Position numbers and translations under genes: made by a program. Below are positions 47,746 to 60,759 of a DNA stretch of 64,000 nucleotides, piece after piece. A model generated the notes under the pieces. It made no database searches, had not been told where the DNA came from, and saw nothing but the letters and a program-made list of their open reading frames with translations. Within the stretch, counting starts at the first letter, position 1. Every line of letters begins with the position of its first letter. The stretch lies in NCBI RefSeq assembly GCF_028453695.1, contig NC_135777.1, forward strand, positions 19,457,714-19,521,713, written 5' to 3'. The stretch is from Augochlora pura (lineage: Eukaryota; Arthropoda; Insecta; Hymenoptera; Halictidae).

Positions 47746-48399
47746 TTTCTGCTCCGCGCCACGGCTACGGGGCGCGGGTCATGCATATTCACGTGTGGCA
47801 TTCGTACGCACGGAATTAAGCGGCCGGGGAATTAAAGCGCTTTTCGGCGAGAGCAAGTCCAGGATCCTTCCACCCTCCCTCTCCCCCCCCCCCCCCCTTC
47901 ATCCGCACCCGTCTCCAGGTGATTACGCGGGGATTTTTCGAGGGACGGCATTTCTATGGCGGCGCGTAAGTGCAGCTGTGAAAGACTTCGCCCCGTCGCG
48001 CGTCGATTCGGCTTACATTATTCCCGAGCAAATTGGACTCTCGCGTGGACAACGCTGATGAACGCCGCGCAACCCTTTTCGCTGTTCGGAACGCTGTGAA
48101 TTCCCAACGACTTCGGAACGCTTTTCGGAACCGTCGGGCCGTGTGCCCCGCGCGGCCGCCGCCGCCGCCGCCGCGCCGAATGAAATTTTGCACGCCGTTC
48201 ATTTCCATAAATTCTGTCCATCGGTGCTCCATTAAGCGAAAGATTACGCGCACGATCGCCGTGAAGAGAGACCAATGGGCTTGCTTTATCGGACAACTCC
48301 GTACGCGCTATGTTTATGCGGCAACAAACTGATTCGGAGGCATAGGGTAGCGCGTGGGGCGCCGGTTATTCAAGGGTGAGCAGTCGCCGTGCCTTCAGG

Positions 48400-49370
48400 C
48401 ATAATTCACTTTACATTTATCTGATTCGACGTGTCAAATGCTTTTATTAAGGACGGAACGAAGTGAAAGAATAGAAAACTATACTCTAATCTAATCTATC
48501 GAATAGGAATTGGATAGATATTGAGTTAATTGTGCCTGAAAATAAACGAAAAATTACTTCACACCGTTTTACGATGGAAACGATGAAGAGCAGCTCCTGC
48601 CGTAGATTACCTAATGGAAGACTCTAAAAATAGAAATTCGATAACCCGGAGTAGAAATATTTTTCGTAGAAAACCGTGGAGAACAATAATTTTAGCAGCG
48701 GTTAAAGTTCTAGATTCTGTTCACCGCGAATACCGCAAAGCGTTATGCGAGTCACGATCCGGGTTCGTGACTGTCGATGCCTAAAGCATAATTCCTTGGG
48801 AAGCGTATTCGATAAATACCCATTGATACCGATCACGAAACTAATTCTCTCCCCTTTGAGAGCCTTTACTCTTCGCTCGGCCATGTGCCCTGCATGAAAA
48901 TTTCAAAGGAATTGCTCCGCCGGAGGAAACACACAGAGAACAATTACTACCTTCCGGGTGTCGCGTGAGTTACGTTTTACCGTCTCTGGCGCAAGAACTG
49001 TTCAGCTGAGTTTTATGCGGCACCTACTGTTCCGGACTGCGCCTTACGATTCTTTTACCCCGTCGTGCAAATATTCGCGAAAGTCCTCGGTGTGCCGGCG
49101 GTCCACGGCTTTGAAACGGCGATCCGCGTTTCGAAACGTATACGTGGACCGTGCGATGCGATCGAACCGACCCTTAAAATAGTTATAATCGAGCCAGCGC
49201 CGAGAAGAATATCGTCTAGGTAACAGCAATCGGACAGCGAGCAGCGCAAAGGATGGAAACAGCTTCCTAGTAACCCGGAAGAAACAACAACGAGCTGGAC
49301 TGAAAAACGAACTGAGAAATCCCGCGGCTACGCGCAGGCTTAACTGCCGCGTCGAAGTTGCAGCGGTAGT
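48400..49370. other. AT-rich to mixed spacer, no gene
   Basis: Only short frames on both strands. No repeat or RNA gene was seen. Confidence 0.5.
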
Positions 49371-49589
49371 TGCTGAAGTGATTTCCCAGCGCTCGAAACT
49401 TCAGGCTGACTTCGCGTGCCAGCGAAGTCTGGCGTTCGCAGGTGATGCTCCAGGTCGGAGCGGCGTTGATAAGACAAGGTCCCCGGCGATAGGTGTACGA
49501 GCAACAGCGCGAACAGGGGCAGACGGTCTGACCTGGTTGTCGCGTTTACTTTGGACCACCCACTACTTGCCCATTACACACACCGCGCC

Positions 49590-49645
49590 GGTAGACGACG
49601 ACGACTACGACGACTACTACGACGGCGGCGGCGACGACGACGACA
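49590..49645. repeat. GAC trinucleotide tract
   Basis: Units of GAC, TAC and GGC repeat imperfectly. Confidence 0.9.
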
Positions 49646-49851
49646 ACGATCGCAGCAGTCTGCGAAGCGGGTTTTGTCGTAAACGCGCTGGATGTGGTTG
49701 GATGATTCCCCGTGTGGATGGGCCGCGTTTGTACACAAGCTGGAAGACACGCTGGGGCGTCGTGCACCGGTGGCGTAGTGCAAAGTCTAGGCTTTTCTGC
49801 TCGGTAAATAAAACACACCGTGACGCCGCCGCCTCCGACGCCCTCCGCCTA

Positions 49852-49905
49852 CACCACCACCACCACCACCACCACCACCACCTCCTGCTCCTCCTCCTCC
49901 TCTTC
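49852..49905. repeat. CAC then CTC trinucleotide tract
   Basis: About ten CAC units are followed by CTC/CTG units. Confidence 0.95.
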
Positions 49906-50459
49906 TGCCTGCTCATTCTCCTTCTCATCCTCCTGCTCGTACCTCTTCCTTCGTCCTTCCTCCGAGCTTCTTTCTCGCCCCGCGCACGCTGCGGGCGTAA
50001 AAAAGTTCCAAGGCGGGCGAGATTGTTTCGCGGTTGCGTAAAATGCGGCTGGAAGCAAATGAAGCCGCCAACGACGAGTAATCTCGCGCGAGGAGACGCC
50101 TGCCCGCATCCTCCCGCTGCTAGCACAGGCCAGCCGAGATAGGCCGGCAGGCGAGCGGCCGCGCGCGCGCGAGCGACCGTCGAGACGTTATGAGCCCGGC
50201 GACACCCGTTATGGGAGCTGATGGATATTAATAGGGGGTAAGCGGAATTTCATTCATCGCGGTTCCGTCTTTCGCCGCGTTCCTCGTTGATTAACGCACC
50301 CGAGTTTCCGCGTTTTCGGGCTGGACGACGCCGAGCAGCGCCGACACGCCACGAGTCACGCCGAGCCGAGCCGCGCCGCGCCGCGCCGCGGAAAAAGGAA
50401 TCGTAAGTCGCCGAGGGAGGTGTGTAATGGTGGCTCGTGAAAATCAACCCGTCGGGATA

Positions 50460-51719
50460 ATTTACGGCCGTTTCGGTCTTGTACTACCAATTAGATAATC
50501 GTCGGGCTGGCGGTACAATGTTGGAGAATTTATTATCCGCCTCGTTCCCGTTCTTTCTTCTGCTTTTAACGTTCTACAGAAATTAAGGAGCGAAACTGTA
50601 CTTTTATTATACAGAAGAATATCAGACAGAACCGCCATTAATGATTCTAACCGCGCGTCTAGCAGGCTATCAGTATACTTTGTTGCACATTATACACTTC
50701 GTGTGTGTTAATAATGCAGATTAGTTGGCTCTAACCCCACCGCGCTCTAAACGTATCGCGTGCTGCTGTACGACGACTGAATTTATTTAGACGCTTCGCC
50801 ATTTTTATCATCACGTGAGCCTGAATTACAACATTCAATCGCTCATTCATTGAGACAGTATCCTCATATTTTCAACAATTTTAAAATAAAAAATATACAA
50901 CCTGCGTTTAGGCGTGTTTCAGTCATTTTGTACGGCATGTTAGGTTCAGCGTTAATGGTTGCTTGTAAAACCACTTTCTGTGGTCACCTTCTGCTGTTTA
51001 GTTTCGCTTCCGCACATTCTACGCGTAAGAAATCAAATCTTTCGCGCTGCAAACGACGTACAACGCATAACGCGAATGTAATAGCTTGAATATCTTTTCG
51101 ACGGGATTGCTGAAAGATTTGTCACGCCCAGTCGAGTTAACGAAAGAAAGCAACGCGATTGGCACAGTTACGGACGGACGGAAAATTGTATCTCCGCCAA
51201 CTGATAAAAATCCGTATATCCGCGTATCCGGTCCGCGGAACGCGAGATTCCCATCAATTAGAGCCTCAACGGGGCAACCTCTCCATCGCGGCAACCGAGA
51301 ATAATGGCGGCGTCATTTTCCATTCCGGTGGGGTTGTCAACGTTCGCCGCGAGAACACGTAAGAGGCGAGATGAGAAATTCCCGGGAATTACGGCAGGGC
51401 GAACAGATCGCGAATAAAACCTAAAAACGGGGGGGGGGGCGGGTGGGGAGGACTCCGAAGGGCGGGGGCGGTAGGTGGATGTGGCGCGCGGCCGCCGGAG
51501 GCCGGAGGCGGCGCGGGGGGCGGCGGAGACGGTGCTGGAAATTTACGCAAATGCATCTGTAAATAAGAGAAATGAGGCGCGATGTTAAATTCCTGTTCCA
51601 CGGGCGCGGCGGCGAAGGGAAACGGTGATTCATTCTGCGCTGTCGGGCCCGAGAAAAATGTCTGGAAGAAAGCCACCGTTTCCACCGTAATTTGCAGAGA
51701 GCACACCCGCCGTCTCGTG

Positions 51720-51752
<33 letters not shown>

Positions 51753-52140
51753 CGAGTTGTCGTAAAAAAGTTCCACGGCCGGGGTGAGATTGGGTACGCG
51801 GCAACGGGATGAGCGTTTAACGCGTAGACGCCACGTCAGTTGTCACTCAAATTACAAACGGCGCAGCGTCTCGTTTTAGTGGCGGCCCGGCTAGACGTCC
51901 TTGCAAATTATGATTATTAGCGCACACACAGCCGCGTTTACGACGCTCCGCAACAGCAATGCCCAAGCACACCACCGTCCGTCATCGACCACGGCTCGAG
52001 TCCAAATGTTTTACATTCTCGCGACGGTTTTTGGCGTTCTCACCCTTTCCTAATCACTCGCGATAACAGTTTCAGGCGAAATCTATACTTGAAATTCCTC
52101 CGTTATTTAAGTTCGCCGCAACGAATATTCTTTTTCGTTC
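50460..52140. other. Mixed region, no gene
   Basis: The part at 50460-51130 is AT-rich, with nothing recognised. The part at 51420-51530 is G-rich and CpG-rich. The remainder has short frames only. Confidence 0.5.
51722..51751. repeat. CT microsatellite
   Basis: A pure CT run of about 14 units. Confidence 0.95.
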
Positions 52141-52678
52141 TATGAATTTATTTAATGCGAACGGGAAATAAACTTTCAGTGACGCCAACGATAGAAATTG
52201 ACGACACAGAGAATGCACGACGTCCCAAGATTTATTTTCGTTCCCGGCTAACTGAGATTGCATTACGGGCCGTTCGAACGCACCGCAGATCCGATTTGTG
52301 CCTGGAAATTGGGCGGATTTTTTTTATAAACGGAAATACGAATTTTCGGATACGGTTGCGATGTGTTTGCACAGCAGGCTATCGGGAACGGCCACGAATT
52401 TGCAGCTGCGATTACGAATTCTGGCTGGGGTCTGGCCTCGATGGCGTAGCAATCAAATTATCGTAGCAGAGGGCTCGTTTCAGACAACGATTTTAAATGG
52501 GGTTGGAGAAGGCCACGAAGGGAGCGATCAAACTACAGGAAACAAGCCCTTCTCCGATGAAACAGGAAGCATGAACACTATAGAGTTTTGTATAAACTCG
52601 TTAAGAGCCCGGCGGATAACGGATCGCGTCTGCTTCAATCGGGAGATCAATCAATTATTACTTTGAGTACTTCGTGCT

Positions 52679-52729
<51 letters not shown>

Positions 52730-54250
52730 GTCGGCGGATTCAAAAGCGGCAAGCTTTCGGCGCAAGACAAAATGTCCATCGCAGAATTGAAAACGTCCGT
52801 CGCAGAAACGAGGAACAAAGAGATTTTAGAATTTGCTTGAAATAGTTGTTCTATTCTCTTTTCAATGTCGTCCGTTGCGTGACAGTTGATCGAGGAGCCC
52901 GAGCTGTCATTTCTCCGGACGTACTGGAAATTAACCCACAAATCAAGTGATTCGAGTTGAAGTAATAACCTCCGTGCGCGGGATAATCATCCAGAACATC
53001 TTAATTATCGCGAAACGCAGCGTCATCGGAGCAGACATCGGCCGCGCGCGACGTCCACACTCACCTGTCCCACGTGTTCCGTGACGGTTCATACGTTAAG
53101 ACCATTAAAAACCGTAGCGACAGCCTGTTTTCTCCTGAAAGGCTATTGTGCGATGAGGTCTACATTAACGCGGATACTCGAAGGACACCTGTGCGGCCAG
53201 ACGAACCGGGCATCGGACGTGTTCTGCCCCTGTTGTCCCGCAGATACTAATGCCATTCATTCCGTCTCGTGGTACGTATATATCGCGTCGAACACTGAAA
53301 TTCGAGTTTCGAAGTGCATCGCAAGATTGCTGCGATTAAAATTCCCTTTACCCTGAATACATTCTCGTTATCCTTGATAATGACAGACGTCTCGAAATTA
53401 CAGCGACACGCCGGACACCTCGCCCGCGTGATCTAAATTTCGCAAAAGTTGAAACTTCAGGAAACGAACTTTTTTGTTTGAAAATTTGAACGCGCTTTAA
53501 ATAACCACCGACTTCGAAACTATTCGTAGCTCGAACGTCAAAATTTTTAGCAACATTTCCAAGGAGCTAAATTACAAGATACCGTTTACAACCAAGCGGA
53601 GAAATTCCATGCTTAAAATTGAAATAAAATGCGAAGCCGGCCACGGGAGTTGATATTCTTGGCTCGTCGAAAATTTGCAAACAAGGGGGCAACGAAGTCT
53701 CGGCATTGTTCCTTCCGCTCCGAGTATTGTCAGATGTCTGGGCGACGGCGTTCTTGCCCGAGCGTGAAGCGGCGACTAGCGCGTCCTCGCGCGAGCGCAG
53801 GTGCGCGCATGTATGGAAATGTCGGTGCCGCGAGCACACGAGCGTTAATTGAAATAACAGTTAGACTAGTGAATCATTCAATTAAGCGAATTCCGAACGA
53901 GTCGCGCGACTCCGCGGCGTCTGCGTCATTTCGATCTAATTACGACGCCGAGCTAAGTGGCTGAGTGGATTTCCTACGTTCCCGTGAATGCGAACGAATT
54001 TCTGCGGCGGGCGTCGGGCGTCCTTTTCACCGACGCCGACGAGCGCGTTCGAGCCTCGCAAGGGCTCGCAGACATTATTTGTTTGTCCGTAGAAATCGCA
54101 GTGCCGCCGCGGCACTGAAAATTATAGCGTCGATGGAATTTCGCGCGCGGGCCCTCGCGTTTCACGCTCAAGATGGCCGTCCGCATTCTTCTTCTATCGT
54201 GGACACGATCTCGGCCGACTGTGTGAAAAAAATCCGACCGGCCCGATAAC
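52140..54250. other. Mixed region, no gene
   Basis: Overlapping short frames on both strands carry no domain or paired splice sites. A long CT run is listed separately. Confidence 0.5.
52682..52725. repeat. (CT)22 microsatellite
   Basis: Forty-four bases of uninterrupted CT, the longest pure dinucleotide run in the window. Confidence 0.97.
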
Positions 54251-56400
54251 AAAGAGACAGGGAAGATGGTTTACGGAGTTTTTTAATAATATACAAAATC
54301 AGCCGGCTGCGTTTCGAAGCGCCGACGCCTCGTCCTTCGGGCTGCGGAATTCGACACGCCGCGCGGCACAGGCTCCTCTGTCTGTACTTCTTCGGATCGC
54401 TACCCTACACCTTGCGTTCAGGCTTACCTATGCATAAACCTTCGCCAGCAAACGAACAACCCAATTAACTCGCGACAACCTCGGAACACTTCATCAACGT
54501 GTACCGCGAGTGCACACGCGCCACTGAAACCACATGCCGCGGATCCCGGCGCGCGTATAATGATATAATTGGTCGGCGACGGTGCATTAAACATTCCAGT
54601 TCGCCAGACAAAACAAAAACTTGGAGGAGCTATAGTGCGCGCGCGGGTGATGTGGGGGCTGCGCACCGTCTCTGAAATGAATAACCTCGTGTCTTTGCGC
54701 GTCGGCGCCAGGATTTCGCCGGTGTTTAGAGACTGTTGTGCGCCCGTCTACGTTTCGTTTCTCTTCTTGTCGAAGCAATACCAAAATTACTTAATTAATT
54801 AAATCAAATCCAAAAGGTTAACATTTTCTCATAGAAAACATTAGTTTATCCGATATATTTAGTAGAATTTCGAAAACTAGTTAAAGATTCGTGTCACTCG
54901 TATGTGGCCGGCAATTAATTCGTGAATTTACAAAATAAGTCACATTTACCGCGAGCGCAATTTCTTGTCATTTTTAGCGGAACGCCAAGCTGAGAACATG
55001 GCCTGCAAACTTCACGGACAAAATCTTCGATTCAACGAAGTACCATTACAGCAGACGGAATTTATTTGAATGTCCGTCCTGCGAGGAGGAAGCTGCGCTC
55101 TCGAGGTCTTTCATCGCGAACACCGTGGCGATCGGGCGCAGAGACAGGTTAACAACGGTCCGGCTGAAAGAAAAAAAGAAAAAAAATCGTTGAAATAATC
55201 CGCATGCAATGAGGACAGTCTTCCCGTTCTCGCTTCTGGAGTCACCCTTTTCTTGTCGCTTTCTTTTTTTTTCTTTTTCTTCTTCGGTCAGCCCGCGGAG
55301 AATGAAAAGGCTCCGGCCGCGCATAAAAGTCGGCACGGGGGCCGGGCGGGGCACGGAGGGGCACGGAGGGGGGTTCGGTTCCGTGGCGGCGCGCATTATC
55401 GAGCGAACCTGCAATTATTTCGTAACGGTGATCTTATTATAAGGCGGATTTCACGTGCGACGGGAGCGGAACTCCGGGCCGGAACGCGGGGCCGCCCGAC
55501 GTGGACCGGAAACGGCTCAATTCTGTTTCCGATCGATTTAGCCGGGCGCAGCTGCGTCCCATTCGTGCACAGCCGAACGTGATTTAACGCGTTTCGTTGT
55601 CGGCGGTGGGAAATCTTGATTTTTTATCGTTCGACACCGAGTGGATACATACGGCGGAGCGGCGCGGCCAGCGTTTTGCCAGCCGTTAGTCGGCTGTTTG
55701 TTCGCCGGCCATGCGGGGAAATAAATCTGTCGATTGAAATGATGAGACAGGACGGGGGGGGGTGGGAGGGGGTAGGGTGGAGTGGGGGAGGGGCGGGGGT
55801 TGTAATTCACGGCGCGCTTTTGTTTTTTCGTGCGATCGCGTGCGCGCGCGCGCGCACGCGAACGCGAGTGTGCACACTTCTTCTATATTTGGTAAAAAAA
55901 TATTTGACATCGGGTTCCCGCCACTTTTCTGCTCCCCGTCTTGTTACCACGGTTTTATTTGTGGCCGGTATTCTTTTATTTCCAGTGCTCGAAAACTTGC
56001 GGCTAGTACCCCGCTACGCTATCGCGAACGGGCTCGGCCGATTTCGGTGGTCGATATGTTTTACCAGATTTTCGGAAACGAAAAACAGCGGGCCGCTACC
56101 GCTTGCACCGCTACCACACACATACACACACGCATACACATACACACAGCGCCGAAAAAACGGGACGCGTTTCGATCGTAAAATTTCCAGTTCTCGCGTG
56201 GCACTCGCTAAGCTGTCCGCGGCAACATTGATTTTCGCTGGTTTTCAATCGGTAACCGTAGCCTTGCCGAGACGATGGCTCGGATAGGGGGGCGACTTCT
56301 AATCGCGGCAAATATGATAAAGAAAGAGTTTCCGTTCCACGAAGCAATCTAACGGTCGATCAGCGCGTGTAATCGAACGAAGACAGTGCAGCGAAGAGGA
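54250..56400. other. Mixed region, no gene
   Basis: The part at 54780-55060 is AT-rich. The part at 55330-55860 is G-rich and ends in a GC/CA alternating run at about 55841-55862. The 223-codon plus frame at 55616 covers repeats and shows no domain. Confidence 0.45.
56114..56149. repeat. AC microsatellite
   Basis: AC runs are interrupted by GC and AT pairs. Confidence 0.9.
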
Positions 56401-57320
56401 AATAAAATTGTAATCAGAACGCGGCGTGTCACCCTTCGACGTTGCTTACGGCCAAAAGGGTTGCGCTAAAAAGGGTGGCCGTGTCCGCGACAAGGGGCGC
56501 CTGAAAGTTAATTCTTCCCCCATCCGCGCGGAGAAAATCGACCAGACGGCCGATCAAATTTTCTACAATGTCTCGCAATTTTCACGGTCGGGTTTGTAAA
56601 CCGTGACACGTTCTCCTTGATTGCGTTTCGTCGATGGCTACAGGCGGCGGGGGGGTCCGTCCGTTCCCGCTAACGAAACTCCAGATGCAGAAAGGCTTCG
56701 CTGAAAAATTCGATTTCTCATCGGGCCGAACGGTTGAACGATCTCGCTCCGCACGTGTTTCCTGCGCGCGAACATTTTTTTAGCCGAGGACCGTTAACAA
56801 ACGCGGCCTTTTAACTATCCGGTCTCGTATATCCAACGAATGTGCCATTTTTATACGGCGATGCGTATTCGTGACACGCGATAAACAACATTTTCTTGAT
56901 TCATGATAACCGGGCTGGAAAGCAAACATTTCCGTGGAACGATCTATCGTCGACGCGGCCGGAAGAAAAATTAACGTTGTCAAGGTGAAAAGCATTGCAT
57001 CTAGAAAAACAATTCATTCGGTGCCGTTAATACGGAGCACGGTAGCCACGGCGCAGAATAGTGGACACGGCCATTTGTCAAACGTGCTGGTATCGGTAGA
57101 TCGAAATGGACGCCGGCAATATATCTGCCGCGTGCTTTCTTCGATGTGTCCGCCACGGATAAGGATCGCGATGCTGGCCACCCCCTATTACAGGCATTTC
57201 CAGGCGGCCTCGTTGTTGCAAGGCGGAACAACGGCCGAATCCCGTCGTCAACCGATTCCTGACATGGAGAAAGAGAGGAAAACCACACACACACACACAC
57301 CGAAGCAAATAGAGAAAAGA

Positions 57321-57351
<31 letters not shown>

Positions 57352-58080
57352 GAACAACCGGTACGAACAATGCGCGTTACGATTCGCAAACGATGACGAA
57401 TGCTGCTTGTTACCGGTACCTACTATTGCTCGTTACCGTTTCTTTGGCCGGTGCAATTCACTGACGGGGACGAAGGGGTCGTTTGTCAAGTAATGGGGTC
57501 ACCGCAATGTCGCCCCGGTGAAATATGCGTGCCCGGGACGTACATACTTGTGTGTCTTTCCCGGTTTTCTTTCCCTCGGAGATATATCTTCTTTATTAAC
57601 GAATCGCCGAATGTTTTTCTCGCGAGACGACAAAACATTTCTCTCGCAATTTAATTTGTTCATCAATTTAGTTTCACCAAATCTATTGGCAAACCAACAA
57701 TTAATTACAAGAGAAAGGAATTATATACGTAAAAAAATAAATTATAAGATATCTGGCTTGTTTCCTAATTGTTTTAATTGCGCTGCAAGAAATGACTAAA
57801 AAAGACTACTCGCTTGCGTAAACATTAACCCTCGAAAGGAACGCGACCACCTCGCGCCTTCAACCGGAATCATCGAAACGCAATCATTCGAACGGCTCGC
57901 GAACCGTTGCCGCCGCCATTCCTTTTAGGTCCGCGCGACGAGCCGTTAAATAATCCCGACGAAATATCATATTTATAGAAAACTGCCGGTCGCTGGTCGC
58001 AATTCGCGCCGCGTAAAAACGACTCCGCTCATTACCATCGAAACAATTAATTACGCGGTCAGTTGGGCCTGTGGCGAGGA
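56400..58080. other. Mixed region, no supported gene
   Basis: A 176-codon plus frame at 56934-57464 has a non-repetitive first part but ends in AC/GA-encoded His/Thr and Arg/Glu repeats. It begins with GTG, has no recognisable domain, and an equally open minus frame overlaps it, so it is not called. The part at 57580-57830 is AT-rich. Confidence 0.4.
57286..57352. repeat. AC and GA microsatellites
   Basis: A short AC run at 57286-57300 and a GA run at about 57330-57351. Confidence 0.9.
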
Positions 58081-59257
58081 TGGGAGGGGGGGAGTGAGGG
58101 GGAGTGGGTGGTGACGGGGAACGGGGTGCGGGCGTTTGTACCTCTGCGTTGGGTCATTTTCCCGGCAGTTCGACGTCGGACCGCCGGTTTTTTTCCCTCC
58201 CCGGACGCCCACGGTCTGCGTATCCCGCCGGTCGCCGAACGGAGGGAAACGAATGCAGAACAATATTTCTCGGTGCCGGCGCGTCGGCTGCCGATAAATA
58301 CGGACTTCGCGCGTACAGCGAGGAGCGCCCTACCGGTTTTGCGGTATCTCGAACGGCTTAATGGCACTGTTAACTGCCGTATTATTTAACGGGGATTTAT
58401 GCATTGCAGTCTGCCGATTAAAACACTACGGCGGTCGGCGCCGGCCGGGGTGGGGAGGACAGGTGCAGGGAAAGGTCGTGCGATATAGTGTGGGATTATG
58501 GGGATCGACAGGTTGAAAACGAGTTTTCTGCAGCGGCATTATAATGGGCGCGCACCGTATATATTATCGGATATTTTCGTTCACTTATGACCTATCACGT
58601 ATTCATGTTGAATAAAGAATTCAACGGCGATCGTCGAATAGATACGTACGCTTCTTAAATCGATTCGTTTGTCCGGATAGAATACAATAGCTCGTTGGAA
58701 TAACCGAAAGTTTTTGTATTTTATGCGATAAAATCGAATCCAGTCTGGCCTCGCGGTGTTTCGAAAAATCAATACCGACTCGGCAAATCCTTTGGGAACG
58801 TGGATGAAACAGTACGATCGGATGAGAAATTTCAAAATTGAATTGTTGCTGGCTGCAAAGACAGCAGCAGCGTCGATGTAAAGAAATGATAGTAACAATG
58901 GCAGCTGCTCGCATCCTCTGTCAAACAGCACCAAGTGTTCCGCGTCTCGCTCGTACAAATTCATCGCCAGTAAATTACCGATAGCTCATTATCAGGTGGT
59001 ACCGATTACCTCGTAATCGCTCGAGCACGACTCTTAATCCGGAACAATTCGCTGGCACAATTGGGTGTCTTTTGTCCGGGAACATATTCTATCAGTGTTC
59101 CCGGAACATTTCCAGCGAACGCTTGTCTACGAGAATCCCAGAATTTTCCGTGAATTCAGAAGAACGTCGCTCGCTCCCCGTATCCCGGCGTTGAAGGGAA
59201 CAATTCTAAGGTCGCGCGATAACACACCTCGTTGTCTGCGAGGCGGGTCGAATCGGG

Positions 59258-59302
59258 GGTGTAGGTGGTGGCGGCGGTGGTGGTGGTGGTGGCGGTGGCG
59301 TG
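59258..59302. repeat. GGT/GGC trinucleotide tract
   Basis: Units of GGT and GGC read as Gly, Val or Trp codons on the plus strand, depending on the register. Confidence 0.9.
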
Positions 59303-59612
59303 GATAGGAAGGAAGACGGTAGACTCGTGCGTCATCCACGTCACGATCGCTGCCAATGGGATCTCGGATCCAGCGGCGATGCTATTGAGGATTTGCATCT
59401 CTTGCCTGCTGCGACGAATGCAGGAGGAAGCTCGGGTTCGTGAGCCGGTGCGACGAAAACGATGGGAAATCCGGTTGGTATATACCGTATAGGTATGCTG
59501 GTGGAAGGCTAGATGCGACAAGGAGGACAACGTTATAGGTGGAACACGATAGCGTCGGCTAGAACGGGCTGGAAGGTCTCGCGGAGCGCCGGGGACAGAA
59601 AGAGAGGCGGGA

Positions 59613-59616
<4 letters not shown>

Positions 59617-59650
<34 letters not shown>
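59617..59650. repeat. GA microsatellite
   Basis: A GA run of about 13 units, then GGGAGAGA. Confidence 0.95.
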
Positions 59651-59651
<1 letters not shown>

Positions 59652-59699
59652 CAGATAGGTACCGAGAGAAACGGAGCATGGTCGATGTGTCTAGCCTAG

Positions 59700-59757
59700 C
59701 CCGGTTGGCTGGTTGGCTGGCTGGCTGGCTGGTTGGCTGGCTGGTTCGGGTGGCTGG
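59700..59757. repeat. GGCT/GGTT tetranucleotide tract
   Basis: About a dozen units of GGCT and GGTT stand in a row, interrupted once by CGGG. Confidence 0.9.
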
Positions 59758-60759
59758 ATGAACCAGGGACCGTCTAGCTTGCGTCTGCCCCGCACAAACT
59801 CGGCATTATCTATACGTCTAGACACCCCTGCGCCACCGAGAGAAGACCATAGCGGTTTGGCGCTCCGCTTGTAATTTACAGCGTGCCCCACCGTGTCTCT
59901 ACATCTACGATCCCGCAAATTTCTCTCTGCAGCCCCTGTCCCTTTGCTCCCTGTCCTCCTCCCTTTTGTCCGTCTTTCTCCTCTCCTTTCACCTGGCTCT
60001 TTCCACGCCACCCCATTGACCTTCGGTCCCCGTGCATATGCGAGCCGGGCAGACGCGTTCCTCGCCGGCGCGGCGTGAGGATCATCCCGAATCGCCGCCG
60101 CGGTGCCGCATCATTCTGCGCCGTGCGACAACGATCGGAACGATCCTCGCAATCGTCGGGCACGACCTAGCCGGGGACAAAGTGGTCTCCCCGGTGTCTC
60201 TAGACGGCCGCAAGCACCGCCACGGGATGGATGATCGATCGACACGAAACACTCAGAGGCTGAGGATGCACACGGAAGTGGCGCGGCAACACGCGAATCA
60301 CTGCGGGAATTCCTCTGAACATGCTCCCCCCCTCTCGTCCCCGGCCACGATGTTGATGAAGCTCGCGTGCGGGACGCGGCCACTTCAGATATCACCGGCG
60401 CGGCGTGGCGTGGCGCAGCGGTGTACGCGCGATCGAGGGGATCGCTGATAGGCCACGTGAAAAGGGAAGCAGGCGTCAATTGGTATACACGGGTATACAC
60501 GGCCACGCGTGAAGAGAGTGCGAATATTGGTATCGTGATAACGACATGGCCAAGAGCGGGGTGGCCAGGAGGTGGAGAGGGGAGGGGGGCGGGGACGGGC
60601 GCGGGGAGAACAGAGAGAGGATGCGCAACCCCTCGCGTGTCCGAAAGTACGTGGGCTCTCCCCCTGGCCCGCGTTATCTCCCGAACGTATACCGTATATC
60701 GACGATCTTTCGGTGATTAATTCCAGCTGTTGGTGCCAGGAGGCTCCAGCCAATTGAAT

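Larger units (their letters stand above)
45530..48400. other. CpG-rich block with repeated purine-to-pyrimidine switches
   Basis: The part at 45750-46300 is purine-rich and is followed by a pyrimidine-rich part at 46320-46490. The part at 47350-47470 is purine-rich and is followed by CT-rich sequence at 47560-47900. Frames of up to 201 codons are repeat-driven. GCC repeats lie at 48155-48176. Confidence 0.4.
49370..50460. other. CpG-rich block with GAC, CAC and CTC triplets
   Basis: The plus frame at 49378-50142 (254 codons) crosses GAC (Asp), CAC (His) and CTC (Leu) triplet tracts and has no domain. It is judged a repeat artefact, and an overlapping minus frame is equally open. The part at 50340-50395 carries CGAGC/CGCGC repeats. 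Confidence 0.4.

Noticed and set aside
49378..50142. Plus-strand frame of 254 codons with Asp, His and Leu runs
   Set aside because: The runs come from GAC, CAC and CTC triplet repeats, and no domain or splice site supports a gene.
56934..57464. Plus-strand frame of 176 codons
   Set aside because: It starts at GTG, ends in AC- and GA-encoded repeats, and is covered by open minus frames. The first 100 codons are unrecognised.
58581..58964. Minus-strand frame of 127 codons with several hydrophobic stretches
   Set aside because: It lies in AT-rich DNA with Phe/Ile/Tyr-rich random composition, with an equally open second minus frame and no splice context.
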